NCBI GenBank assembly: GCA_039683515.1
Contig: JBDKRG010000009.1
Span: 1 to 64,000 of the forward strand
DNA from: JAJFUE01 sp039683515
Lineage (GTDB): Bacteria > Sumerlaeota > Sumerlaeia > MVZB01
Direction: 5' to 3'
Length of the DNA: 64,000 bases
In this document: one piece after another, positions 44,995 to 54,406 of the stretch
How the letters are laid out: each line of letters starts with the position of its first letter
Numbering within the stretch: position 1 is the stretch's first letter
Notes under the pieces: model-generated
The model's database searches: none
Told to the model about the DNA's origin: nothing
The model's input: only the letters and a program-made list of their open reading frames with translations
Made by a program: the position numbers and the translations under genes

Positions 44995-46151
44995 CCTTCC
45001 ACGACCTCGTCGTAGATCTCCATCATCCGGCGAGTGTGGGCGGTGATCGAGAATTCCTGGACGGCGCGGCGGAACGCGGCCTCGCTCATCTGGCGGCGCA
45101 GGCCCTCGTCGTCGATCATCTGCTCGAGCGCCTCGGCCAGCGCCCCGGCGTTCTCGGGCGGCACCAGCCGGCCGGTCACGCCGTCGACGATGATCTCCTG
45201 GATGCCGCCGATCCTGGCGCCGATCGACGGGATCCCCAGCGCGCCGGCCTCGATGATCGTGCGGCCGAAACCCTCCTGGCGCGAGACGAGCAGGTTGATG
45301 TCGCACGCCTCGTAATACGGCAGCACCTGCGGCGTGAACCCGACGAAATGGACGCGCCCGGCCAGCGGCGGCTTGTCCGCCCACGCGCGCAGGTTGGCGG
45401 CGAACCCTTCCTGGCCGCGGTGCGGGTCACCCAGGAACAGGAGCCGCAGCGCCGGGTATTTGGGCGCGAGCCGCTCGAAGGCTTCCATGATGATGTCGCC
45501 CCCCTTGCGCGGGCCGACCTGGCCGATCGCGCCGAGCAGGATCCCCTCGGGCGGCAGGCCGACCTGGAGCCGGGCAACCTCGCGCGTGCGCGTGCGGCGG
45601 AATTCCTCGAGGTTCACCCCGTTGTGGACGACCTCGATCAGGCCGCCGTCGGGATCGAAGTCGGCGAGGTCGCGCGCCAGCGCCGCCGACGGCACGACGA
45701 GCCGGTCGGCGCGCAGCAGGTCGTACTTGGGGACCATGTTCGGCTTGATGTCGAGCCGGATGTGCGTGATGACCGGCAGCGGCTTGCCGGCCCGCCGCGT
45801 CCCCGCGGCGCCGGTCACCTGCCGGGCCGCGCGCACCGCGTAGGGGTTGGGGTAAATCTCGTTGCAGTGGATCAGGTCGACCTTGAGCCGGCGCGCCAGC
45901 GACGCCAGGCGGCTGATCGCGAACGGCCGCCACAGGAAATATTTCCCCTTGCGCCACCAGCCGAGCTTGACGACCTCCATCGGGATGTTGCGCTCGGCGA
46001 GCGCCTCGCCGAGCTGGCCGGTGTCCTGGCTGCACACGACGGCGCGCCAGCGGGTCGTGTCGAGCGACTCGGCCAGGGCGAGCAGGCTGCGGCGCGCCCC
46101 CAGCAATCTGGAGCTCGGGGTCAGGATCAGGACGGTGCGTGGCGATGCCAT
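44991..46151 (-). CDS. GT4-family glycosyltransferase
   Basis: The 386-residue protein has a classic GT4 pattern: SSRLLGARRSLLAL in the acceptor domain, EVVHNGVNLEEFR, GAIGQVGPRKGGDIIMEAFERL, and the donor motif RQEGFGRTIIEAGALGIPSIG with the E-x7-E arrangement (EGFGRTIIE). It would transfer a sugar from a nucleotide donor to a growing glycan at the cytoplasmic face. The ATG at 46151 gives the natural N-terminus (MASPRTVLIL); no strong ribosome binding site is seen. It is divergent from the exopolysaccharide operon at 46399, with 247 bases between, and probably serves the same polymer. Confidence 0.9.
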   Translation of the reverse strand: MASPRTVLILTPSSRLLGARRSLLALAESLDTTRWRAVVCSQDTGQLGEALAERNIPMEVVKLGWWRKGKYFLWRPFAISRLASLARRLKVDLIHCNEIYPNPYAVRAARQVTGAAGTRRAGKPLPVITHIRLDIKPNMVPKYDLLRADRLVVPSAALARDLADFDPDGGLIEVVHNGVNLEEFRRTRTREVARLQVGLPPEGILLGAIGQVGPRKGGDIIMEAFERLAPKYPALRLLFLGDPHRGQEGFAANLRAWADKPPLAGRVHFVGFTPQVLPYYEACDINLLVSRQEGFGRTIIEAGALGIPSIGARIGGIQEIIVDGVTGRLVPPENAGALAEALEQMIDDEGLRRQMSEAAFRRAVQEFSITAHTRRMMEIYDEVVEG

Positions 46152-46398
46152 CAGGACATCCAATCGGTGTCGTCGAGGTGCAGGTTCGGCTGCCTGTTCT
46201 GGCACAAACTCAACCACCATCCCGGGCGATCGTCAAGCGCAAGAATTCTGGACTGATTTTCTTGGCTTTGCGACCAGCCCCCCGATACAATTGCCTTTCC
46301 GTTGCGGAGATCGGCCGTGGGTCAAGTTTTGGAGTGTTCACACCGAAACAGTTATTAGTCGCACCCCGGACCGGGTTGCTTGAGGATGAAGGAGCATC

Positions 46399-49300
46399 AT
46401 GGTGTCGATTCAATTCGGACGACGGTTGAAACTGTTCGCGTGGCTGACCTTGTGCGCGATGGCGATCGCGGCCGCCGCCTGCTCGGGCCAGAGCAAGGCC
46501 GAAAAGCTCTTCGAGCAGGGCGTGCTCCTGCAGAAAAACCAGAAATATTTCCCGGCCATCGAAAAATACGAAGCGGCGCTCAAGATCGAGACCGACGCCA
46601 AGCTCCCCCCCAACCCGCTCGTGCGGCTCAAGCTCGGCGACGCCTACCTTGCCGTCGGCAAGCCCGAGCAGACGATCCAATACGCAAACCAGGTCCTGCA
46701 GATCAAGGGCATCAAGCCCGACCAGAAGGCCGACGCCCTGCTGCAGACCGGCCAGGCCCGGCTCTCGCTGGCCGTCAGCCGCAAGAAGGTCGCCCCCGAC
46801 GGCCGCGCCGAATACAACGCCGAAGACATCGCCGAGGCGGTCAAGGTGGTCGAGGCGCTGCGCGCCGAAAGCCCCGAATCGATCGAGGGAAATCTCCTCC
46901 AGGCGCGCATCGACCAGATGAGCGGCCGCCCGGGCGACGCAGAGCGCCTTTACAAGGCCATCCTCGGCAAGAAGCCCGACCATGGCCTCGCCATGCAGGG
47001 GCTCATCGAGATCATGCTCGGCCGCAACGACTTCAAGCAGGCCGAGAGCCTCGCGCGCCAGGCCATCAAGGCCCAGCAGCAGCCCTCGCCGGCCCTCGGC
47101 AGCCAACTCGCGCTCAGCCTCAAGGGCCAGGAGCGCTACAAGGAAGCCTACGATGTCGTCTACCCGCTCATCGAGAAGGACTCCGAGTCGCTCGAGCTGA
47201 ACCAGCACCTGCTGGCCGGCGACATCCTCATGAACCAGATCGACAAGCTCCGCGGCGACGGCGGGTTGATGACCGAAACCGACGCCGCGCCGACGAGCGG
47301 CTCGGCCAAGGCCGAATTCGACGAGGCGGTCGACCGCCTCGCCCGGCTCGGGACGGCGATGAAGGGCCGCTACCCGACGCGCCCCGAATCGTATTTCATC
47401 CGGGGGGTCTCCTACGACCTGCAGGGCAACCCCACCGAGGCGATCAACCAGTATCAGAAGGCCGTTCAGATCTCCAACGCCAAGCCCTACCGGCTCGCGC
47501 TCGCGATGGCGCTGATGCAGAAGAAGGATTACGTGCTGGCCCGCCAGGAGCTGCGCAACCTGCTGCGCGACGTCCCGGGCGACCGCGACGCGCGCCTGCG
47601 CCTCGCGCAAAGCTACGTCCTGGAGGGCGACTCCAAGGACGCCCTCGAAGTGCTCCAGACGCTCCAGGCCGAGAACCCGTCCGACCAGCAGATCGCGCAA
47701 ATCATCTCGCGGCTCGGGCCGCAGGGCAACGACCCGGACGCCCTCCTGCGGGACGCGCGCGCGGCGGCCCAACGCGGCGACACCCAGGCCGCCGTCGCCG
47801 CGGTCAATCGCGCCGAGGCCCTCCTCAAGGAAAAACTCGCCGAGCAGCCCAAGGATGCGCAGGTCCGCGTGCGCCTCGCCGAGATCGCCATCGGGCGCGG
47901 CGACCTCACCGGCGCGCTGATGAACGCCCACGAGGCCGCCCGCCTCGACCCGCAACTGATCGAGCTCGAGGCTGGGATCCGCGGCCAGATGGGCCAGACC
48001 CGCGAGGCCCTCGACCTCTTCAACCAGCTCCTGGCCAAGAACCCCGATCGCTGGGAGCTCGAAATGACGATCGCCGAGCTCGAGGCCCGCGCCGGCCGCA
48101 CAAGCGACTCGCTCGCCCGCTACGAGCGCGTCGCCAAAAGCCACGCCGCCGACCCGCGGCCGGTGGTCGGCATGGCGGCGATCCTGATGGCCGGCAACCC
48201 GGGGCGCGCCCTCAGGGCGATGGCCGCCGGCCAGGACAAGTTCAAAAGCAACGGCAACTTCCAGATCGCCTACGCGCGCATGCTCATTCAGTCCGGCAAT
48301 TATGCCGAGGCCGCCGACAGCCTGGCCAGGGTCTACGCGGCCGCCGACTCGGGCGTCAAGGCGCTGCAGGGCAGCTCCGACGCCGACCAGCGCAACAAGG
48401 CCGCGCAGGCCCGCCGCCAGGTCGTTCCGATCCAGATCGAGCTTTCGCTGGCGCAGCTCCTTGCCGGGCGCGGCGACGCCGCCCTGGCGACGATCGACAA
48501 GGCGCGGACCGACAGCGCCGCCGACGTCCCGCCGGAGGTCGCCCAGATCGAGGCGGTCGCGTACCTCAAGACCCAGCGGCCCGAGGATGCCCTCAAGTGC
48601 CTGTCCACGCTGTCCGGGCGCACGCCGCGGCCGACCAGCCTGCCGATGCAGCTTGCGCTGTCGCAGGCGGCGGCCGGCAGGAACCGGGATGCGATCCAAA
48701 CGATGCGCGCATCGGACCAGATGACGACGAACGCGATGACTCTGTTCGAGGCGATGCTTGAGAAATCGCCCGCCGACGCCCTCCGCCAGGCAATCCCGGA
48801 CCTGGCGCTGAGCTTCCTGCTCGGCGACCAGGCGCTCTTCGCGCCGGCCAGCCTGAGCCTGATCGAGTCGGCCCTGGCCCGCATCCCGGACGACCCGTTC
48901 ATCCTCGGCCGCAAGGCGGCGACGCTCGAGGTGCTCGACCGCCGCGAGGAATCGCTGGCCGTCCTCGAGCGGATGGTCGGGCTCGTGGCCGACCCGCTCC
49001 CGATCCTGATCGCGCAGATCGACACGCGGATCGCGCTGGCCGAGCGCGGCCGCGACGCCGCGCAGTCGGCCGCCTACGACAAGCAGGCGATCGACATCTG
49101 CCGGCAGGTCCTCGCCCGCGATGCCGCGAACAAGGGAGCGCTCAACCGGCTCGCCCAGCTCCTGCAGAAACAGGGCTGGCGCGATCAGGCCGACGCGACC
49201 TACCGCAAACTGATCGAAATTGACCCGGCCAACGGCCAGGCCTACAATAACCTCGCCTGGAGTTTATTCGAATCGAAACAACTCGATGAAGCGGCGCGGC

Positions 49301-49620
49301 ATGCTGAAACGGCATTGAAACTGTTGCCCGGCAACGGCGGGGTCGAGGACACGGCCGGCATGATCGCCTTGAAGCGGGGCGACGCCAAGCGCGCGCTGGC
49401 CCTGCTCCAGAGCGCCGCCGAGCATGCCCCGAACGTCGCCGCCATCCGGCATCACCTGGCCCAGGCCCTCGAGTCCAACGGCCGCAACGCCGAGGCGGCC
49501 TGGCAATTGCAGGCGATCGCCCTGTCCAGCCCGGGGTACGCGCAGATGAAGGAAGTTCGCGAAGCATTGCGCCGACTGGAGCCCGACGCGAAGGGCAAAC
49601 CGGCGGCTGAATCCCGATGA
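46399..49620 (+). CDS. Large TPR-repeat lipoprotein (PrsT-like)
   Basis: The 1073-residue protein has a lipoprotein signal (LCAMAIAAAAC, lipobox-like AAAC near residue 28) followed by some 20 tetratricopeptide-type helical pairs, e.g. EKLFEQGVLLQKNQKYFPAI, GQAYNNLAWSLFESKQLDEA and AEHAPNVAAIRHHLAQAL. Similar large TPR lipoproteins (PrsT) accompany exosortase-linked exopolysaccharide clusters, where they are thought to scaffold assembly or export at the envelope. No exosortase is in the window. AAGGAG precedes the ATG. It is the first gene of a co-directional cluster that runs to the FHA-GGDEF gene. Confidence 0.88.
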   Translation: MVSIQFGRRLKLFAWLTLCAMAIAAAACSGQSKAEKLFEQGVLLQKNQKYFPAIEKYEAALKIETDAKLPPNPLVRLKLGDAYLAVGKPEQTIQYANQVLQIKGIKPDQKADALLQTGQARLSLAVSRKKVAPDGRAEYNAEDIAEAVKVVEALRAESPESIEGNLLQARIDQMSGRPGDAERLYKAILGKKPDHGLAMQGLIEIMLGRNDFKQAESLARQAIKAQQQPSPALGSQLALSLKGQERYKEAYDVVYPLIEKDSESLELNQHLLAGDILMNQIDKLRGDGGLMTETDAAPTSGSAKAEFDEAVDRLARLGTAMKGRYPTRPESYFIRGVSYDLQGNPTEAINQYQKAVQISNAKPYRLALAMALMQKKDYVLARQELRNLLRDVPGDRDARLRLAQSYVLEGDSKDALEVLQTLQAENPSDQQIAQIISRLGPQGNDPDALLRDARAAAQRGDTQAAVAAVNRAEALLKEKLAEQPKDAQVRVRLAEIAIGRGDLTGALMNAHEAARLDPQLIELEAGIRGQMGQTREALDLFNQLLAKNPDRWELEMTIAELEARAGRTSDSLARYERVAKSHAADPRPVVGMAAILMAGNPGRALRAMAAGQDKFKSNGNFQIAYARMLIQSGNYAEAADSLARVYAAADSGVKALQGSSDADQRNKAAQARRQVVPIQIELSLAQLLAGRGDAALATIDKARTDSAADVPPEVAQIEAVAYLKTQRPEDALKCLSTLSGRTPRPTSLPMQLALSQAAAGRNRDAIQTMRASDQMTTNAMTLFEAMLEKSPADALRQAIPDLALSFLLGDQALFAPASLSLIESALARIPDDPFILGRKAATLEVLDRREESLAVLERMVGLVADPLPILIAQIDTRIALAERGRDAAQSAAYDKQAIDICRQVLARDAANKGALNRLAQLLQKQGWRDQADATYRKLIEIDPANGQAYNNLAWSLFESKQLDEAARHAETALKLLPGNGGVEDTAGMIALKRGDAKRALALLQSAAEHAPNVAAIRHHLAQALESNGRNAEAAWQLQAIALSSPGYAQMKEVREALRRLEPDAKGKPAAESR

Positions 49621-49675
49621 TCCTCACGCGGCCGGCGCACCGTCGGCCCGACTGACCCGTTCGAGGAGGACGACC

Positions 49676-50464
49676 ATGAAGCTGATGTCGAAAGTTGTCA
49701 TCGTTGCCGCATTGATCCTGCCGGCGCTGCTCGCCGGCGGCTGCATGCGCGTGAACATCATGCCGGTGCCGCAACCGGGAATCACCGGTCCCATCGCCGA
49801 GCCGCGCCCGGAGGTCCAGTTGCCGACCCCGCTGGAGAAGGACCCGACCCGGCACTACCGCGTCGGCCCCAAGGACGTGCTGCACGTCGACGAGCGCTCC
49901 GACCCGGACATGAACCAGGACTATATCGTCACGGCCGAGGGCAATATCATCCTGCCCTACATCGGGCCGGTCAAGGTTGCGGACCAGACTGTCGATGAGA
50001 TCCGGGAGAACCTGAAGAAGGTTTTCAGCGATTACGGGATCCGCACGCCGAGCCCGCAGGTCGGCATCAAGGAGTACAAGAGCAAGGTCGTCTACGTGGT
50101 CGGGCAGGTCGCCCACCCCGGGCCGATCGTGATGAACGCGGACATGCTGACGGTCCAGGAGGCCGTGGTCGCCGCGGGATTCCCGACGCCGGAGGCCGCG
50201 CTGAAGAAGACCCGGATCATCACGCCGCACCCGCTCAACCCCGTCGTGCGCGAGATCAACCTGGACGACATCCTGTATCGCGGGAAGATGGAACACAACA
50301 TGATGCTGAGCCCGGGCGACTACATTTACATCCCGGCCAAGTACAACGTCAACCTCGGCGGGGCGATCGACGAGGTGCTCCGTCCGTTCCAGGGGATCAC
50401 CGACCTGTACTACCGCGCCCAGTTCTATGACTATTACGGGAACAACAACAACAACAACGATTAG
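49676..50464 (+). CDS. Polysaccharide export lipoprotein (Wza/BexD-like)
   Basis: The 262-residue protein has a lipoprotein leader (LLAGGC near residue 23), a poly-export domain (HYRVGPKDVLHVDERSDPDM, then GNIILPYIGPVKVADQTVDEI) and a SLBB-type domain (VVYVVGQVAHPGPIVM, SPGDYIYIP). Wza-like proteins form the outer-membrane channel for capsular or exopolysaccharide. The protein is shorter than Wza (about 380 residues), with one SLBB-like unit. The tail YGNNNNNND is encoded by an (AAC)6 microsatellite at 50441-50458. GAGGAGG lies before the ATG. It is followed after 17 bases by the GumC-like gene, so both belong to one operon. Confidence 0.92.
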   Translation: MKLMSKVVIVAALILPALLAGGCMRVNIMPVPQPGITGPIAEPRPEVQLPTPLEKDPTRHYRVGPKDVLHVDERSDPDMNQDYIVTAEGNIILPYIGPVKVADQTVDEIRENLKKVFSDYGIRTPSPQVGIKEYKSKVVYVVGQVAHPGPIVMNADMLTVQEAVVAAGFPTPEAALKKTRIITPHPLNPVVREINLDDILYRGKMEHNMMLSPGDYIYIPAKYNVNLGGAIDEVLRPFQGITDLYYRAQFYDYYGNNNNNND

Positions 50465-50481
50465 ACGGAGAAAAGGCCAAC

Positions 50482-51951
50482 ATGGGCTCGATGTTCGATA
50501 CCAAGCGCTACCTGCAGAAACTTCGCGCGCACTGGCCGTGGTGGGTGGCGCTTGGTTTGCTGGTCTTTATCGCGGGCAACGCGGCGGGCCTGCTGCTGCC
50601 CAACAAATACCAGTGCCGGGCCCTGATCCGGATCCTGCCGCCGCTGACGACGGCGCGCGACGCCAACCTGCTTGACCCGAAAAACGAGCTGCGCGTCATC
50701 CGGGACCGGATCACCCAGCCCAGCTACTACGACCAGGGCGACCAGAACGGCCAGTCGATCATCGGCGAGCTGAACCTGGCCAAGGGGATCTCCCGCAACT
50801 CGATCGAATACCAGAGCCTCAAGAACGGGATCGCCTCGCGCATGTCGGTCTGGCCCAGGACCGACAATCTCGTCCAGCTCACGTATTGGGATTACAAGCC
50901 CGAACTCGCCTACAACATCCTGAACGCGTCGATCAAGAAGTGGTGCACCGAAACCGAGCAGTCGATCGGCAAGATGGCCAACAACAACAGGGCCCTGCTC
51001 GACACCCAGCTCCGGCAGGCCCAGGACAAGCTGACCTCGGCGTCGGCCGCCGTGCTCGCCTACAAGACATCCCACCCCGAGGTCACCCCCGAGGCCTACG
51101 CGGAATACCGCAGCCAGCGCGACGAGCTGATCCGGACCCGCACCAAGAACGAGCAGACGATCAAGGCCCTCCAGGACAGCATCGTGCTGGCCGAGGCCCG
51201 CCTCAAACGCGAGGCCTCCACGATCACCCGCAGCACCCGGACCAGGACCGACCAGCCCGAAATCCGCCAGATGCAGGTCGAGCTCGCCCGGATGGACCGC
51301 CAGATGCAGCTCTACCTGATGAACTTCAAGGAAAACCACCCGAAGGTCAAGGAACTGAAAGCCAACATGGCGACGCTCAAGGAGGCGATCGACAAGGCCT
51401 CCAAGGACGGCGGCTACAAGGACGAAACATTCACCGAGAACAACCCGGCCTACCAGACGATCAAGAACGAGATCGAAAGCCTGCAGATGCAGCTCGGGCA
51501 GACCCGAACGATGGTCCAGGAGGCGGACAAGGAAATCGCGCGGCTCGACGCCTACATCACGACGATCCCGGCCAAGCAGTCCGCCTACAACGAGCTGCTG
51601 CGGGAAGAGTCGCTCTACCGCACCGAGGTCGACAACCTGAAGACCAAGCTCGTCTCGGCCGAATACATCGACAACCCGAACTTCCAGAACCAGTTCGGGT
51701 TCAGCATCGCGCAGCTCGAGGCGCCGGAAAAACCGCTGGCGCCGGCGGCCCCCAACCGCGCCAAGATCGCCGCCCTCAGCGCCGGGCTGGGCCTGGCCGC
51801 GGTCGCCGCCGTGGCGTGGCTCCTGATGATCCTGGACATGGCGGTCCGCTCGGTCGACGAGGCGCGCCAGATCCTGCGGATGCCGGTGCTGGGCGTCGTC
51901 CAGCCGATCCAGACCGCGGCGGGCGGCAAGCGGCGGCGCATCGCCGCGTGA
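50482..51951 (+). CDS. GumC/Wzz-type chain-length determinant protein
   Basis: The 489-residue protein has a membrane segment near residues 20-41 (WVALGLLVFIAGNAAGLLL), a long periplasmic coiled-coil region (about 170-380), and a second membrane segment near residue 440 (GLGLAAVAAVAWLLMILDM). This is the polysaccharide co-polymerase layout. The short cytoplasmic tail ends in a basic stretch and lacks a kinase domain, which is supplied by the separate CpsD-like gene. Together with the Wza-like protein it would couple polymerisation to export. Confidence 0.9.
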   Translation: MGSMFDTKRYLQKLRAHWPWWVALGLLVFIAGNAAGLLLPNKYQCRALIRILPPLTTARDANLLDPKNELRVIRDRITQPSYYDQGDQNGQSIIGELNLAKGISRNSIEYQSLKNGIASRMSVWPRTDNLVQLTYWDYKPELAYNILNASIKKWCTETEQSIGKMANNNRALLDTQLRQAQDKLTSASAAVLAYKTSHPEVTPEAYAEYRSQRDELIRTRTKNEQTIKALQDSIVLAEARLKREASTITRSTRTRTDQPEIRQMQVELARMDRQMQLYLMNFKENHPKVKELKANMATLKEAIDKASKDGGYKDETFTENNPAYQTIKNEIESLQMQLGQTRTMVQEADKEIARLDAYITTIPAKQSAYNELLREESLYRTEVDNLKTKLVSAEYIDNPNFQNQFGFSIAQLEAPEKPLAPAAPNRAKIAALSAGLGLAAVAAVAWLLMILDMAVRSVDEARQILRMPVLGVVQPIQTAAGGKRRRIAA

Positions 51952-51954
51952 TTT

Positions 51955-52060
51955 GAACGATGAAATTTGAACGATGAATGATGAATGATGGGTGACGAGA
52001 GGGGTGGCCGAAGAATTTGAATTTCATCGTTCATCACTCATCATTCATCATTCATCATTA
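51955..52060. repeat. Head-to-head GATGAATG repeats inside the exopolysaccharide operon
   Basis: GAACGATGAATGATGAATGA units (from 51956) face inverted TCATCATTCATCATT units (ending near 52058) around a short GC-rich centre. The potential hairpin lies between two co-directional operon genes, so it could lower or separate downstream expression. Confidence 0.8.
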
Positions 52061-52076
52061 GCTTGTGTTTCCTCGC

Positions 52077-53426
52077 ATGAACCAGCAATCACCGCCCGTC
52101 ATCTATGAAACCGAAGGATTCCTCGGTGAAATCCATCCGGACCTGTTTGGCGCGGAGCTGGAGGCCTATGCCGACCGGCGCGTGCGCATGGTGGTCGTGA
52201 CCGCCGGGACCAATCGCGACGAGCTGCTTCACCAGGGGACGTTTTACCGACCGGGGCGGCTCGGCCAGCCGCCCGAATTCGGCTGGCGGGCGTCGGGCCC
52301 GCTCCGCTCCGTGCTGCGCCAGTTCCGGCTTGAATTCCTGCGCCACCTCGGGCCGGCGGAGATGGGCTGCCGCGTGAGGCTGGTGATCGGCGACGACACG
52401 CCGGTCCCGGCCGCGATGCGGCCGCAGATCCAGCCCCTGATCGCGCCGCCCCCGGCGCCGCCGCGAAACAACCACGCCGCCCGCGAGACGAATCGGCCCG
52501 TGGCCCCGGCCGCGCCCGTCCCCCCGCCTCCCCCGCGCGAGCCGATGGCGGGAAAGAATCCGGTCCCGCTGCCGGGCAATTTCTATCAGGACTACTTCGG
52601 CTTCGAGTCGATGCCGTTCAACAACACGCCCGACACGCACTTCTTCTACCCGTCCCGCAAGCACCAGGAGGCGCTGTCGAGCCTGATCTACGCCATCAGC
52701 GAGCGCAAGGGGTTCGTGATGATCTCGGGGGCGATCGGCTCGGGCAAGTCGACCCTGTGCCGGGTTCTGCTCGGCGAGCTGCCGCGGGAGGTCAAGACGG
52801 CGCTGATCACGCAGACGCAGCTCTCCGCCGACCAGCTCGTCCACGCCATCGCGCAGGACTTCGGGATCGAGACCGACGGCCTGACCCGTTACGAGACGCT
52901 GATGAGGATCAACGAGTGGCTGATCGCGCAGCTGGCGGCCGGCGCCACGCCGGTCCTGATCATCGACGAGGCGCAGCACCTCTCGGCCGAGGTCCTCGAA
53001 GAGGTGCGGATGATCACGAACCTCGAGACGGAGAAGGAAAAGCTGCTGCAGCTGATCCTGCTCGGCCAGCCCGAGCTGCGCGACAAGATCCGGCTGCCGG
53101 AGCTGCGCCAGCTGCGCCAGCGCATCGCCGTCCAGTTCCACCTCGAGCCGCTGACCGAGCGCGAGACGATCGATTACATCATTCACCGGCTCAAGATCGC
53201 CAACCCGGTGCGCGCCCTCAAATTCCGCCGCGCCGCCATGCGCGAGGCCTACGCGTGGTCGGGAGGGGTGCCGCGCCTGATCAACACGCTGTGCGACCAG
53301 GCGCTGCTGGGGGCCTGGTCGGGCGAGAGCCGCGAGGTGACGGCGAAAATGATCCGCGACGTCGCCCGCGACCTGGATCTGGACCCCGTCGGCGGCTCGA
53401 TGCGGTCGTTTTTTAAATTCTGGTAG
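52077..53426 (+). CDS. ExeA/PrsA-like AAA ATPase with N-terminal extension
   Basis: The 449-residue protein has an N-terminal part of unknown fold (1-110), a Pro-rich linker (about 120-165) and an AAA domain of the ExeA type: FYQDYFGFESMPFNNTPD, SGAIGSGKSTL (Walker A near residue 223), VLIIDEAQHLS (Walker B) and WSGGVPRLINTLCDQALL (sensor region). Similar ATPases are found in exosortase-linked polysaccharide clusters and in type II secretion (ExeA). A GTG at 52065 is possible; no good ribosome binding site is seen for either start, which lies just after the repeat hairpin. Confidence 0.88.
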   Translation: MNQQSPPVIYETEGFLGEIHPDLFGAELEAYADRRVRMVVVTAGTNRDELLHQGTFYRPGRLGQPPEFGWRASGPLRSVLRQFRLEFLRHLGPAEMGCRVRLVIGDDTPVPAAMRPQIQPLIAPPPAPPRNNHAARETNRPVAPAAPVPPPPPREPMAGKNPVPLPGNFYQDYFGFESMPFNNTPDTHFFYPSRKHQEALSSLIYAISERKGFVMISGAIGSGKSTLCRVLLGELPREVKTALITQTQLSADQLVHAIAQDFGIETDGLTRYETLMRINEWLIAQLAAGATPVLIIDEAQHLSAEVLEEVRMITNLETEKEKLLQLILLGQPELRDKIRLPELRQLRQRIAVQFHLEPLTERETIDYIIHRLKIANPVRALKFRRAAMREAYAWSGGVPRLINTLCDQALLGAWSGESREVTAKMIRDVARDLDLDPVGGSMRSFFKFW

Positions 53427-53518
53427 ATTGCCGCAAGTGGCTTTAAGAACTTGCGCCGGGGGACCGATACGATTCTAATGAGACCTGTGCGAAGTCGACC
53501 AGGGACGAGGTGAAGTCA

Positions 53519-54406
53519 ATGGCACGGATGCTGGATGCGCTCGAAAAGGCGCGCCGCGAGCGAGAGCAGAAGCAGGAAGCCGACCCGGCCGCGGCCGCGG
53601 CCGCGCCGCGGACGGCCGACAACGCTCCGCCGGAGGCCGAACCCGCCGCTCCCGCCAACCATGCCGGCCCGAGCCGCGCCACCGCCTTTCACCCCACCAT
53701 CGATGCGGCGATCGTCAGCGTCCACGACCTGCAGTCCCCCGTGACCGAGCAGATCCGCCTGATCCGCACCAACCTGGAAAACGTCCTAGCCGACCACCAT
53801 TCGCGCTCGATCGTGGTGACGAGCCCCGGCGTCGGCGACGGCAAGACGCTCGTTTCCGCCAACCTCGCCGGCGTGCTCGCCGACGACCCCACCAAGAACG
53901 TGCTTCTGATCGACGCCGACCTGCGCGGCCCCGTCCAGCACAAGCTGTTCGGCGTGAAGGCGGCGCCTGGCCTTTCCGATTACCTGCAGGGGCAGGCCCC
54001 GCTCGAGCGGGTCATCCAGCAGACGAGCATCCCGAACCTGCACATCATCACCGCCGGGCACCTTCCGCCCAAGCCGCCGGTCCTGCTCGGCTCGGAATGG
54101 ATGCAGCGCCTGCTCGGCGAGCTGAAGAATTCCTATCACTGGATCGTGATCGACACGCCGCCGCTCCTGGCCGTCACCGACGCGACCGTCGTCGCCCGCG
54201 AGTGCATCGGCCTGATCATGGTCGTGCGCATGGGCAAGACGCCGCGCACGCTGATCGAGCGCGCCCAGAACATGCTCGCCGAGATGCGCCTGCCCGTCCT
54301 CGGCTGCATCCTCAACGAGTTCGAAAGCACGCAACGCTCCGACCACTACTACTACCGCTACTACAAGGACAAGGACCGTCGGGAGACCGACGGGTTCAGC
54401 GCATGA
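53519..54406 (+). CDS. CpsD/CapB-type tyrosine kinase
   Basis: The 295-residue P-loop protein carries the BY-kinase motifs: Walker A in TSPGVGDGKTLVSANLA, Walker A' in LLIDADLRGP, and Walker B-like WIVIDTPPLLAV. A C-terminal tyrosine cluster (HYYYRYYKD) is the usual autophosphorylation site. These kinases work with the co-polymerase (here the GumC-like protein) to control chain length and export. The N-terminal linker is charged and then Ala/Pro-rich. GAGGTGA lies before the ATG at 53519. It overlaps the next gene by ATGA. Confidence 0.92.
   Translation: MARMLDALEKARREREQKQEADPAAAAAAPRTADNAPPEAEPAAPANHAGPSRATAFHPTIDAAIVSVHDLQSPVTEQIRLIRTNLENVLADHHSRSIVVTSPGVGDGKTLVSANLAGVLADDPTKNVLLIDADLRGPVQHKLFGVKAAPGLSDYLQGQAPLERVIQQTSIPNLHIITAGHLPPKPPVLLGSEWMQRLLGELKNSYHWIVIDTPPLLAVTDATVVARECIGLIMVVRMGKTPRTLIERAQNMLAEMRLPVLGCILNEFESTQRSDHYYYRYYKDKDRRETDGFSA

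Noticed and set aside
46190..46215. Possible sigma-54 promoter (TGGCAC) before the TPR lipoprotein gene
   Set aside because: The -12 TTGC element is missing at the required spacing.
46210..48699. 829-codon minus-strand frame opposite the TPR lipoprotein gene
   Set aside because: Shadow of the TPR gene, which has a lipoprotein signal and ribosome binding site.
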